Assembly (NCBI GenBank): GCA_013399115.1
Contig: VXAA01003854.1
Span: forward strand, 63,116 to 127,115
From: Anseranas semipalmata
Taxonomy: Eukaryota > Chordata > Aves > Anseriformes > Anseranatidae
Direction: 5' to 3'
Length of the DNA stretch: 64,000 nt
Below the pieces are notes generated by a model that was not told where the DNA came from, ran no database searches, and was given only the letters and a program-made list of their open reading frames with translations. Of this stretch, positions 23,199 to 35,084 are shown one piece after another. The first letter of the stretch is position 1, and each line of letters starts with the position of its first letter. The position numbers and the translations under genes were made by a program.

Positions 23199-26020
23199 GA
23201 AGCATATTTAAGTCTACTCATCAGAGGAATGCAGCTAAGATTCAAATATTTGTCTTCGTCTGCTGTCTTTTACCTAGAGATTTGGAAGTTTCAAAAATAC
23301 AGATGCTTATACTTCCCATTTAATATAGACTCCAGCATGAACTTCCTCTAAGCATGAAGGTCAATGGAAAAATTCTGGTCTTTCTGCTAACGTCATGAAC
23401 TCTGTACAACTAATAATCGTAAACACTGATAAGCAATTTCTCTCTTCAGGATAACATGCTCAGAGATACAATCATTTGCTAGAATCTTACAAAACAATGC
23501 AAAAAAATGCAGGCCCATAAACTCATTCAAAATGCAAATGCTAAATCATAAGAATATCCCTATCTTGTCAGTCCATGTACTGGCAGTATACCATATTATT
23601 CAGCTTGCTTTAGAAAGCGAGGCTACTTATGTTACTTTATCATCACATTTCCAAGTCTCTTAATTAAAATTATATCTGTATTATCATCTAACCTCCATTT
23701 CAAGTCATTAGCATAACTAAAATGACCTCTAAGATTTTAAATACGATGTCATAAGCAGTGATTTCAGGGACAAAATCTCTATGACTTTATAATTGTTTAT
23801 CAGCTTAAAAGCAACAAATAATTAGTTGTTCAGTTCTGTCAAAATAAACCTTAATTCCCTGAAGGTTTCTTTCCAACAAAAAAGCAAAACCAACTACTTG
23901 CTTTTAACTGATGAGAGCTTTCATTACAGGGACAAGGCAAAACATAAATTCAAAGCAAAACACATCCCACAGACCTTGCTTTGGGAAGTATTACTAAAAA
24001 AATTATACTCTATAAAGGGAATTAAAGATTTCCTGGGAATGGCAGAGACCTCAGTAAAGATATTATAATGTGGCATTTGATGTTCTAGAGGGATTTCAAC
24101 AAGTTTTGCATGGTCAAATTCCATTAATAAGTTGGCTTTCTTCCAAGGCTGTGTGTGTCCCTCTCATCTGCCACAGTGCCCTAACTGTAAGGAAACCTCA
24201 CCTCACCTGCTCAGTCACATCTTAGCAATTTTAATTGCTTTTTCTTGCTCATTACAGTGCCAAACAGGCTTAGAAAAATCCTAGTATCTTATAATGCAGA
24301 TTATGTGGGTTATGAGTAGAACAGTAACAATTTGATGGTGGTGTAAGAGGATTACAGAGCATATCAGTGGGGAAATGCCATGTGGATGGATATTAATGAT
24401 GATGTGAGGGGGAATAAGAGAATCAATGGAACTGGCTTTTGCAAGTAACTATTCAGGGAGAACTACTATTGCAAGTACTGTCACTACAGTGTTCCGTAAT
24501 GGATGTGTTTTATTCTCAGGCTATGCTAACATTTGAATTATAAATACGCATTTACTGTTCCTTTCATTTTGCACAGCTTATATGCAGAGTACGTGCAGAC
24601 TTAGATCATAGCACATTCTGACCAAGTCTGACTCACAGTTTTTAGCAGATGACCTTTAATTAGTGGGAAGATATTCTATCCATATCATATTCATTCACTT
24701 GTCTTACTGGGCATTTGATGGCTGCTGTGAAGCATAAAGGATTTTTTTTGTCCTAATCCCTGTGATGTGACATGATTAATGAGATGAAATTCCCATTTGG
24801 AGTTTCCTACCAATCAATAGGCAGATGGGCAGTAGTGGATGTCGAACAACAAGACAGCAGGAGTTGCTTAAGCTCTTGCTACTTTCATACAGAAAAAAAT
24901 ATTTAGAGAGAGAATTTAAAGGAACAGATAGTATCTATTTTCCGTGTTTCTTTCCTCCTTCAATAATAGTGTTCTTTTGTTTTTAACACACATAGCAAGG
25001 GAAAAATGCTATCTTACATAGGCATACCACAGTAAGTTAAAATAAGTGTGTTTGAAAATCTTATGGATGTCACATGCTGAGTGGGTCTACTGCATTGGTA
25101 TACTGCATCTGTATTGAAAAACCATTTGCAAAGCACTGAGCCTGATTTTCTTCACATCCATGCGGATGTAAATAAGCAGATACATCAGAGAACCTAACAG
25201 AATTACAAAACAATAGAATAAAGCTAGTGAGAATATAAAAGCGAGCTAGTGATTTTTTTTTTCAATATTTCATTGAGAAATCAAATACATTTTGTATATC
25301 TTCAAAAATACACCCTTTGTAAGGAACTTCAGCATCCCACCCCCCAGCCCCATAGTCTTTGATACCTAATATATGGCACATAAAATGAAATAAGGGATTA
25401 ATCTTCCATAGGTTATTCTCAACTGTAAAAATCTTGATTTAAGATTATAAAATCTGAAAAAGTCATACATGATTTTAAATTTTACTATTTTGTCCCTACA
25501 GTTATGCTATAGTATTCTCAAAATGAAATTGAACATTTTCAGTTTGAGGATCTTCTTTTAAAATAAATTAAAAGTCAAAAGACTTCTTATTAGCACAGTA
25601 ATCAAAACTTTTACTGCACAGGAATGTCAGTGCAAAAAACCACCCTGATTCTTCTTTTTCTCACTAGTAAAAATCATTTATAAGTATGGTTAACCTACTA
25701 AAATAAATTCTATTAAACAATATTACCTTGACATGTCTGAAGATTAAAAGATTAACCAAATACCTAAAATGAAATGATAAACCAAAAGGCAAAATATGGC
25801 AGACAGGAGGATCTTTGCTAACCAAATTAAATCTGAGGAAATAATGCAAGTTTCCAAACAGGACTAGCAACAGGTTTCAGGAGACTTTTCCTTCCTAACC
25901 CTCATGTTGATGCTCATTTTCTTCTGTGCAACAGTTTTCTGCTCCTGTTAAATAGGAGTATTGATATTTAGGTATTTTGTATGTGTAAATGATTTATCTT
26001 GTATTTTCTTATTGCCTTGC

Positions 26021-26038
26021 TCTCCCTCCCTCCCTCTC
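26021..26038 (+). repeat. (CCCT)n low-complexity run
   Basis: CTCTCCCTCCCTCCCTCTC just before an ACACAGAGATGTGTGAGAG stretch; a short imperfect tetranucleotide repeat. Confidence 0.8.
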
Positions 26039-26672
26039 ACACAGAGATGTGTGAGAGATGCACACAGAGTAAAATTCATAACACACTCCTCCTAATGAAC
26101 AAACTCCCACCAAGCACCAAAGTGCTTAATGATGCTCAGCAGGCAGAGTTCTGCAGTTCCCCTATGTGAGCCAATATATAATAACACCACAAGTTAAAAT
26201 AATATTTAGGTTGAAAGCAGAAGCACTGGAAATATAAGACATGCTAGACTTAAAAGGTTTTCAGACTTTAATTCTGCTCCTTTGTATGCTCATCTAATGT
26301 CATGGAAAAAAAAAAAAAGGCACACCAGATAATACGTAATTAGGAAATTAAAATGTGTTTGCAAGACATCCATAATGAGTTTAGGCAAACTAGTTTAAAA
26401 CAGCCTTCAGTAGTTTGCAACCTACTCTTTGTTTTAAAGAGATTTATATAAGTAGTACTCACTACATATATTTATCTCATCTTTTTATAGACCAGATTCT
26501 GCAGTTAATAAGACGTGTAGGTATAATCCTACCTACAGTGTAGCTTACAATTATTAAAAAAAAGTTTTTTGAAAGGGTCCTTTTAGGGGGGTTCTTAAAT
26601 TAGAACTGGCAGTAAGAAAACTAGCTATCATGGTCCAATTGAAAGTACTTTCTAGGAGACTGCTTTTCAAAC

Positions 26673-27122
26673 TTAAAGATTAAGTTCCAGGTTCTCCTTG
26701 GAAGAACAATTATATTGGATGGTGGTAGGCCACAGCTTGTTCCCATCTGTTGGAGAGTTGTGAGGGTTTGGCTGACATACACTGCAGGTCCCCCTTATCG
26801 CCTCAGCCAACTGGGGTTCCCTCCATTCTTTCCCTGTGTGGTGGTAGTTGGTGAACATGGGCACTGTCCTGGCTTTTTCTCAGGTCCATAGCTTTGGGTT
26901 CCATCCATGTGAGGGATCCTGGTATTTTTTTGCAGGAGAAATTTATGTATACAGGTGTGGTCTCAAATAAGATGTGGATTTAGGGTACAGAAAGGATTTA
27001 TAGCCCGGTCTCCACCAGCAGTTGGTGAGGTTCTGCATGGCCAGAGCACTTAGGGTACCCAAATCCTCAAAACTATCACAGCTGGTGTTCAGCAACCAGA
27101 TGCAGTTTAGAGATGGGGATGC
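26673..27122 (-). pseudogene. Possible eroded coding remnant (retroelement-like, unrecognised)
   Basis: One minus-strand frame from 27122 to the stop at 26673-26675 runs 150 codons with only two internal stops: TAA at 26943-26945 (codon 60) and TGA at 26880-26882 (codon 81). AT-rich DNA should give roughly nine. Its content is protein-like: three N-glycosylation sequons (NTS, NLT and NCS), an NLTNCWW motif around codons 38-44, and a HHTGKEW stretch followed by GTCSVCQ. Sequons beside a Cys-Trp pair recall retroviral envelope surface subunits, while the His-His then CxxC order weakly recalls an integrase zinc finger. Neither is convincing and the family is not identified. A different minus-strand frame is open upstream (to about 27291), so a frameshift is possible. 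Chance or another transposon remain alternatives. Confidence 0.25.
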
Positions 27123-28905
27123 TTAATGACTTGCTAATACCTTTGGGAAACCCTTTTAGCCTATGTGTTACTACATAGACTTTTTCATTTAAGTAAGGAA
27201 GAATTTTAGGCAGTTTCCAACACAATACATTTTGACCATAATGACTAAATAAACCAATGGTGTGGAAAATGAAGTTGAAAAGTATACACATAAAAATATG
27301 TTTCTGTGTAACACATGGATATGTTGAAAGTGGAAGTCCACTCTTATTTTAAAGAAGTGCTCTGGAAGTATGCAGAGCTGAAGTGCCCAAGGTCGAATAT
27401 TAATGACAATGCCTCAGGTTAAGATGAATATTTATTGCAAACTTCTTTTGAGAAAAGGGAACAGTCTAAGCCATGCCTTCTAGATTTTTTTTTTTTTTCA
27501 GACAACATAGCAGGAAAATACTAAATATTTTAAGTTATTTTAGTAGGTAATATAAGAAGATCACAGAAAGCCAATAGTAGGCATATATGGTTTTCAAGGA
27601 CAAAACTGCCATGTGGACAACGATGTATGTCTAGCTTTTTTTCTTGTGGTGGTGAGGATATTTATTAATTATATATTACATAAATCTGTAAAATTATTCT
27701 GCCAGGATATATATATTGGTAAAGTGCAATCAAAAGGAAGAGGGAAGACAAACTGCTGTCCTTCACTTCATGGACATACCAGGTTAGGTCTCTGTTAGTA
27801 CAGGTACCTCTGCAGTGCACTCAATTTTTGCTATGCAGAAATATTTGGCGACAGAAGGATTCTGGTTTTCAAAAAGAAATAGAAGCTGGTTGCTTGAAAG
27901 AAACATTTATAAACTTAAACTTTTACTATTATATGGAAAAATGAAGGTAGTTGTAAGCAGAACAAATGGGCAATTGCTCTTCTGAATCATTAACACTTGT
28001 GCTATGTGGAAAAAAGAATAAACAAGGTTTTGTTTTGAAGAAGCTACTTATGAGCTGGCAATTACAGCTACTGCCTCGGGCTCCTGAAGAAAAAAGCTTT
28101 CAAGTGCCAAACTCAGCTGAGGTTGGTGTATTAACATAGAGGGTAAGCAGAAGGTATTTCACAGGCAGAAACAGGCTTGCTCTGCCCCTGCTTAACTAGA
28201 TGACTAAAAACCATCTGAATATTTTTAATACAATACTGAACTGACTTAATACAGCCTTTTAAAAGCCATGGTACATCAGCTTGGGCCCAGCATTACCACT
28301 GAGGTTCAGTGGGTACTGACCGAGCCCATGTGGCTCTGCCTAGCTTGGAGCACGGGCAGAGCAAGACTGTGTCCGCCAGCAAAACAGCATGCGGACATGC
28401 TGATATCCCGAGCGTGGTATCAACACCTCTGGGTCTACTTGCAGAGACGTGCAGGAAGCCTATCTGCTCCACAAAGGTCACTTTTCCCCAGGAACTTGTG
28501 ACAGGAAGAATTTAAATATTCATGTTTTTCTCAGCTGTTTGGATCAAGCCTATCTTTATCTCTCAGGAGTGTTGAAGTGCTTGTCGCATGTGCAGCACCA
28601 GCAAAAAAAAGTTCTTTTAGTGGTAGTTTTACCTTGTTGTAAAGAAACAACAACTTGTCTGTTCTCATTGACTAGCCAAGGCCACTTGGTGGTGGATAAG
28701 GTGAAGAGTGGCTCTCTGTATTTCTCTACAGTGACGCTTTAGAAGGAATTATCATTAGCTGTGTTAGAATTCACAAGAATCACCTCTGTTCTCTTATATG
28801 TCTATATAAAGCCACAAATATTCCCCAATGGTAGTTTATTGTCTGATATTCCTTCTGCCACATGGCTCTGAACCAAAGTCCACTGGCCACTGCTTTGCTT
28901 TCACG

Positions 28906-28960
28906 AATAATCAGGAAAACTAAATAAAATAATCAGGAATAATCAGGAAAACTAAGTAAA
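28906..28960 (+). repeat. Local duplication of a 23-mer
   Basis: AATAATCAGGAAAACTAAAT and onward (28906-28928) recurs at 28938-28960 with one substitution (AAATAAA versus AAGTAAA). A partial copy, ATAATCAGG, lies between them. It is a slippage-type duplication. Confidence 0.85.
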
Positions 28961-31900
28961 AGGGTTCACTTTCAACCACTCATCAGTGAGTATTAAAGAA
29001 AAAAGTAAAAAGTTCCCACTACATTCTGGAAAAGATATACTTACATACAATAAGTATATTAAATATACATCACATTTGAGTAAACTTGAATTTTGCTTTT
29101 ATTTTATAAGCCTGCTTATAATATATATGAGTGTATCAGTCTTCACCTACCATGCTTTCATATGGGCCCTGAATTTGAAGTTTTTTAAAAATATAACCAC
29201 CTGAAGAGAGAGTCCCACTGTATGTTTAGACATAGAAATAGTTATCTTGATTTTCAAGTGCATTGAGCATTCTTTGGCTCCCAGTAAAATCAACGCAAGA
29301 TATTGGTGACTAATGCTTTTAAAAATCAGATGGTCCTCAAGTATTGAAATGATCAATAAAATAGTTGATGTGGAAATTCCTTTGAATTCAAAAACACATG
29401 TCCCTGTTCTGCTAAAAAGAAAGAAAATTTAAGATTTGTTTGTATTACTGTCTTCTTACTCAAATACAGAACAGTGTAGTCTGGATATTTGTACTTCCCC
29501 TCCAAGTAGTGATTTGACTGGAAGCCACTACAAACTCCATCCTATTCACTTTTTTTAAGATCTGAAGAGCCAATAAGTCTCTCAGCTAAAACAAAGAAAG
29601 AAAACAACAACAGCAACAACAAAAACCCACCACCTCAATTATTCTTTTAAAATACAAGTTAATACATCGGGTTTTATATTCCTCAACAACAACAAAAAGC
29701 CTCATTTGAAGAACTAGAAAAGAGCTAATTGCTCTATTTAGAATATCCATGACTTGGGAAAGAGGAAAATCTACAATGTCCCAGAACCAGGCAACAACAA
29801 AAGTTGAAATTGTTCAAATGCAGCCAATTTCCCACCAGGTTTGCACACGCAGCGTTGCTAAAGCTCATTACAATGTAGCATAAATGGAGGTCTAATTAAC
29901 ATAACAAACTGGTCCAAAAGAAAATCCCATCAACATACGTGAAAACAAACCTGATGTGTTTGAAATTCAGCCAACTACAAATTAATTCAACGTAGATTAC
30001 ATATACGGGCAGAAAGAGACTCCAGCAGAGTAACTGGCATTGTACTGGTATATATGCCAGAAAGAATCCCTCTTACCCTGTATCCCCTCCCACTCACTAA
30101 GATGAATTATATTTGTGCACCATATGTTCCAGCAAGAAATGAAGCAGTGGTCAACCTCTTACTCTTGATCACTGTAATTTATTTATAAATTAATTTGTGT
30201 TACGTCTCTTCTCCCTTTCCAGGCCACTGATTCTAGGCCAAAGACAGCTCTATTGTAGTCTTGCGAAGGACTGAGGGATCTTACTGCTGGATCCCGGAGC
30301 TGTCAGTCACTTACAGTTGCTGATGGCCTTGCTATTAGCATCCAGGCCAGTGCCACCGCAGTGTGTGCAGCATGGGAATATCAGTGTGGCAGCAAAGAAG
30401 GATGGAAAGATGCCTGAACTGTGTCTAAACTAAGAATGCTTGAGAAAAGCACTGTGTTGGTGTGGCTATATATTCCAGTATCCAAACTAGTTTTACTGTG
30501 AGTTTTGCTCTGTGCTACAGAGCTCTGAGCAGCAGTAAGAGAACACAAAAGAGCCAAATACGCATGTGATAGCCAGCTGTGTGTGTAATCCTGATGAAAG
30601 CCATTTTGTCTGCTGCTCCAAACTCACAATACTATATTAGCTCTTGGGGTGTGCTTCTACAAAGTTTATGTGAAATAAAGTGAGGTGTGAATTCAGAGCA
30701 CCAGTCATTCTACAGGATCACTGCCCAGGAGTACCTTGACATAAATGCTCTTACCATGTAGTAAGCGCTCATACGAGCAATTAGTGTAGAAATTCACTCC
30801 ATGGACATCAACAGACATCCTTATGCCAAAGGCTCTCAGAAACATTTTATCTGCCAAGCACAACCAGGTGCGCTATACTCAATCATATGAGTTAGAGTAT
30901 AGTGCAAATACCTGAGCCATATCCTTTGAAACAAGCAACTTTGGAAATCCTGTTCCTAGTCAGCCTGAGGTAAGTGACTGGGCAGCAGTTATCTGTGGAT
31001 AACTTGAGGAAGAACCATTTCTCTTTTCTTTATTGCTATGGTTTCTACATCTCAAATTATCTGAAACACTGTCTTAGTTAAGTTCATATTGCTCTGCCCT
31101 TCAGGTCAGTGCTGATGCCGTGGCCAGAATATCCTCTAAAACACTGGCAGATGTTTGTTTGAGTGGACTTTTATAGGTCTGAAGCCTCATTAGTTGTTTT
31201 CATGACCTGAATACTAATTTAGCAGGGTGATTCTTAGGCTCTGTATCTGAACACTCAGGAAATTCTGATGAATTTCACTCTATGGGTGCTATTTAGTTAT
31301 CATTATTTAGAATAATATGGATTAATTTAATAAACACCTTTTGTGCCAATAAAATTCTGGTTGAATACAGCAAATGATTAACAAAATCTCTACACTAAAT
31401 CTAAGTATTTTAAGTCAAGATGACGCAATAAAAATAAATTGTTGGGTCAAGTGGCAAATGAAAGATATTCAAGATTGGTAACACCTCATTAAAAACCATT
31501 TCAGCTGCCCTAAGGCAAGATGTTAATACACAGTAATTGTCTACCCAGAGTGAATCTTTTTCCAGTTACATGAATAATGCAAAGTAACTATTTAAATATT
31601 CTTGTTTACATCTTTAACAGATTCACTATAGCTTCAAAAAGAAACCAAGATTTTTTTTTTTAAAAAATTATGCTACTATCACAACTTCACAAATAGGAGA
31701 AAGAATGACAAAAACACTCTCTTCTTCAAGTGCAAACTTTCCTTGCAGAAAAAAAAAATAATAATAATTTAATTAGGATAATTGTGAATCCCAAGGAATT
31801 AGTACTGCTGCTACATCTGCATTCATCTTGTTGCTGCAATAAAACTGTAAACAAATAATAGGACACCAGTAATAGTAATTTAAACAGTGTGAGTGATGTC

Positions 31901-34446
31901 TGTCGCTGCACCACAGAAAATTACAAAAATGTTTTCCAATTGTCTATGTAAAGTTTTGTGCGTGTTCAGCATTTTAACAAAGAATATCAGTAAGTAGTGG
32001 AACAAAAGTGGCTTTTAATGTAGGTTAGCTCAAATTATGATAAATCTCAAGTACCCTCACTATCAGAAGACAATCTCCCTCTTCAATCTGCCTGTGGAAA
32101 AAGAACACATGCAGCACTATCCTTAACAATAAATAAATGATGTTAATATTGCTTTTGTTATACTGTTACACAGTGCATTTGTTCTGCTATTAAATATTGA
32201 TTGGCTCTCTGTGTTCCAGTGTGCCAATCCCGATCCCAGGGAGCAAAAAAGCTCCAGAGCCTAAACCTGGAGTTTCCTGAGGGCACAAATACCAGTATAA
32301 AAAAAGATTTAGACCTAAAAAAGGAAAGCTTCCACAGAAGGCCTCTAGAGTTCTCTGTACAATCTCATCTCATCGTGAGTCTCCTTTGCTGCACTCCTTT
32401 GGAAGAAGCAACTTCCCAAGGTGGACTTGGTTGCATCAGGATGCCACAACACCAAAAGAATGAGTAGGAAGAAAAAGCAGGTGATTGCTATATCAGCAAG
32501 AGAACTTCAGTAAGAATCCTACTGAATAGGAAGTGAGGTACCTAGTAACAACAACATACTAATGCTCAAAAAGCTCTCGAATTTCTCAAATTAGAGACAA
32601 TGTGCAAAACTTGGGATATCTACAGCACATTAAAGTATGTGATAATGCTTTCAATATACTGCATGCCAAGTATAGTTGTAATACAAAAAAACATGAAAAA
32701 TATGAAACATGAAAACAGTATTTTCTTAATAAAGTGATTTTGTTTAGATTGAAGTGTATTTATTAGGATGCATTGTGCTTATTTTGTGATTCTCTGTTTT
32801 TCATGTTTTAAAAATCAGTGAGGGAATTAAGCTGACATCTGCAAAAAATGTAGTGACCATGCAGACGAAAGACATAAGACACTACACCAAAATATAATCT
32901 TGGAGGTGCAGTGGGATTCAAATTTGCAAACAGAGAAAAACAGTTACAACACAATTAAGATGAAACAGACAAGACTTAAACAGTTATTTTTAATAAGATA
33001 TGCTCTGGGAGCAAATGATGTGAGAGTTTATCTATCTTGAAACAGTATCTGGATCATATGTTTCAGACTTTGAACAGTTGGAGAAAGGAAGTTTGTATTT
33101 CTGCTTGGAGTACTATTTTATAAACTGTTACCCAAAATTTTGGAAACTCTGGAGTTCCTGACACCATTTCTCAAAATTGATACTTCATAAGATATTTTAT
33201 GAAAGTAGATGTCTTGAAATGCACTTAATGTTGAAATAGTCTGCAGCTTGGGCCAAGAAAATTTGTACCTTGTTACCTAAATGAATTTTTGCAAAAACTC
33301 TTAAAACACTTTTGGTTGCAAACACCTGATCAATGGTAATACAGTGTTTCAGAATTCAGTTTTCAGAATTCTGTTTCAGTGGAACAAGCACATGTTAGCA
33401 CTTGGTTTTTCTGTTAGCAAGAGACACAGTGGGTGACAAACACTAGTTCAAAGTTTTGTGAGCAAAGCAACCCCCTGTTCAGAATTAAGTAAAATTTCCT
33501 GCTCGGTTCTGGTACTCTGTCCTGAAAGGTTCAAATTAATTAGCATACAAATATAATTTAAGTAACTGTAAATTGTCTCAGTAAAGAACCTTTTAGGCTC
33601 AGGAAAGACAATTTCCTCTAGTAACAACATTATCCTATTGCCTTGTGTGGGTCCTATAAGAATAAGCCACACAGCACATGAATCCACAGTGTGGTATGTG
33701 AGGAGCTTAAATCTCTGTTGTGTTAGCTAACAAACTGCTCTTTTAGTTAGACTTAAGCTGTATATTTCTCTATCTATATTCTGAACTTATGATCTAATTT
33801 AATCAGGATAGGAAAAATAAGAGGACAAAAAATCCATGACATTAGAGTAACAAGACTGATCAGAATCCACAAAAATAATGGATGAAGGACATTTCCACAA
33901 AAGATGAGCAAAGAACAAGGGAGAAATATGCAGCCAAAGAGGACTCTTGCCTCAACTCTAATGTGTTGTCTCTCCATCTTTTCATTTTTAATTTAGATGA
34001 TTTAGATGTGTCAGGATACTAGTTTATCTAAGTGAAGTTTTTGACCTGTGCTCCACTCAAACTGCAGTGGGTAAAACAGGACACCCCATGCTCAAATAGT
34101 AGATTCTGTGGTGTCATGAATCACGGTATCAATCTGAGTTTTAAGCTATTGCTTCCAAAACAGATAAACAATGAAATGCAATTCCATGTTTTATTGTACA
34201 GAAGTCCTCACTACGATTTATTGTCAGGGTCTTACTGGAGTGCCACCTGCAACTGAAGGTTTCCAAGCAGAAGTTGAAAGGAATAGTTGCTATTGTTTCT
34301 TACAGTATATGAGCTTCTTTTGTATATGAGTGGCATTTGTATGTCTAAATGATCAGTTACATTTTTCAGCCTTTAAAGCTTTCACCAAACTTCTGTTTCT
34401 AATATGTTTATGTTATACTATTAAAGCTTACTGGAACCTTTCTCTT

Positions 34447-34483
34447 AAAACAAACAAACAAACAAACAAACAAACAAACAAAC
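34447..34483 (+). repeat. (AAAC)n microsatellite
   Basis: About nine uninterrupted CAAA units after TCTTAAAA. The Lys-Gln-Thr-Asn periodic peptide read from it is a repeat artefact. Confidence 0.95.
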
Positions 34484-35015
34484 ACAAAAACAGTACAAAT
34501 CAGGGTCTAGTAAAAGCACTTTCTTGACAATTATTGATTTGATTAAACATGCTGCAAAATTTAATAAACTAAGATATTTTGCAGGACCCTGTTCAAAATT
34601 GATTTTTTTTTTTTCAAAATACAACAACATTTAATTTTCATATTACTGTTATTTTTTTTAGAATTTTTTATGACAAGTAACAGCGATTAAGCATGACCAA
34701 ATCTGTATTCTGGAAATCCCGTGACTGCCCAAACAGGCAATGCATACCTTAGTAATAGCACAGAAAACCAGCTGGGCTTGCACAGATTTTTCAAAATGTG
34801 GATATCTACGCTAGAAATAGATAGCAGATAGGAACTGCACAGTCTGAAGCCCTCTGAAGAAATCAGGAGCATTTGTGCTCTTTCCTATTGATGTCTTTCA
34901 GCCTTGATCTGAAAGGTCTGTTTTTAGACAAGCAAGGATAGCTCATGCCTACCGTACCCTTGGCCTACCCTGCTGAGAATACCAACAACAACGTCTCATC
35001 TCCATGTGATATTTA

Positions 35016-35084
35016 ATCTAGACTGTAAGCCCCTCAGGGGCAGAGATCACATCTACTTGTCTGTAAAACCTAATGTGCACATAT
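35016..35084 (+). mobile_element. Ancient LINE/SINE 3' tail relic (L2/CR1-L3 type)
   Basis: TCTAGACTGTAAGCCCCTCA, then GGGGCAGAGATCACATCTAC, then TTGTCTGTAAAACCTAATGTGC. This has the block order of the widespread amniote repeat tail: TAGACTGTAAGC(C/T)CCTCGGGGCAGGGAC, then TCTGTACAGCGCCTAGCAC. Orientation is plus. The match is good over about 35 bases and weaker afterwards. The exact family cannot be fixed by eye, and upstream sequence (34880-35015) may be more of the same element but is too diverged to call. Confidence 0.6.

Larger units (their letters stand above)
17901..26672. other. AT-rich non-coding DNA with microsatellites
   Basis: No gene recognised in 8.7 kb. Contents are a (TC)n tract at 18841-18867, a local duplication at 19111-19199, poly-T at 22681-22696, poly-A at 23179-23198 and CCCT-rich sequence at 26021-26038. 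A frame at 18903-19112 starts with a splice-acceptor-like polypyrimidine/CACACAG boundary, but the peptide is not recognisable. Confidence 0.55.
27123..35015. other. AT-rich non-coding DNA
   Basis: No gene recognised. A slightly GC-richer stretch at 28260-28500 carries overlapping frames on both strands with no familiar product. There is a 23-mer duplication at 28906-28960, AAC-type low complexity at 29600-29632 and splice-signal-like sequence at 30205-30970. T/A homopolymers lie near 27486 and 31651, and an (AAAC)n repeat at 34447-34483. Confidence 0.55.

Noticed and set aside
27076..27291. 71-codon minus-strand frame upstream of the coding remnant, as a frameshifted continuation
   Set aside because: The peptide shows no motif tying it to the 26673-27122 frame; a frameshift link is possible but unsupported.
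28268..28742. Two plus-strand frames (77 and 97 codons) that looked like a possible retroelement remnant
   Set aside because: No catalytic or zinc-finger motif, no consistent frame across the segment and no repeat signature.
34441..34630. Opposed frames with Lys-Gln-Thr-Asn or Val-Cys-Leu-Phe periodicity
   Set aside because: Pure translation artefact of the (AAAC)n microsatellite.
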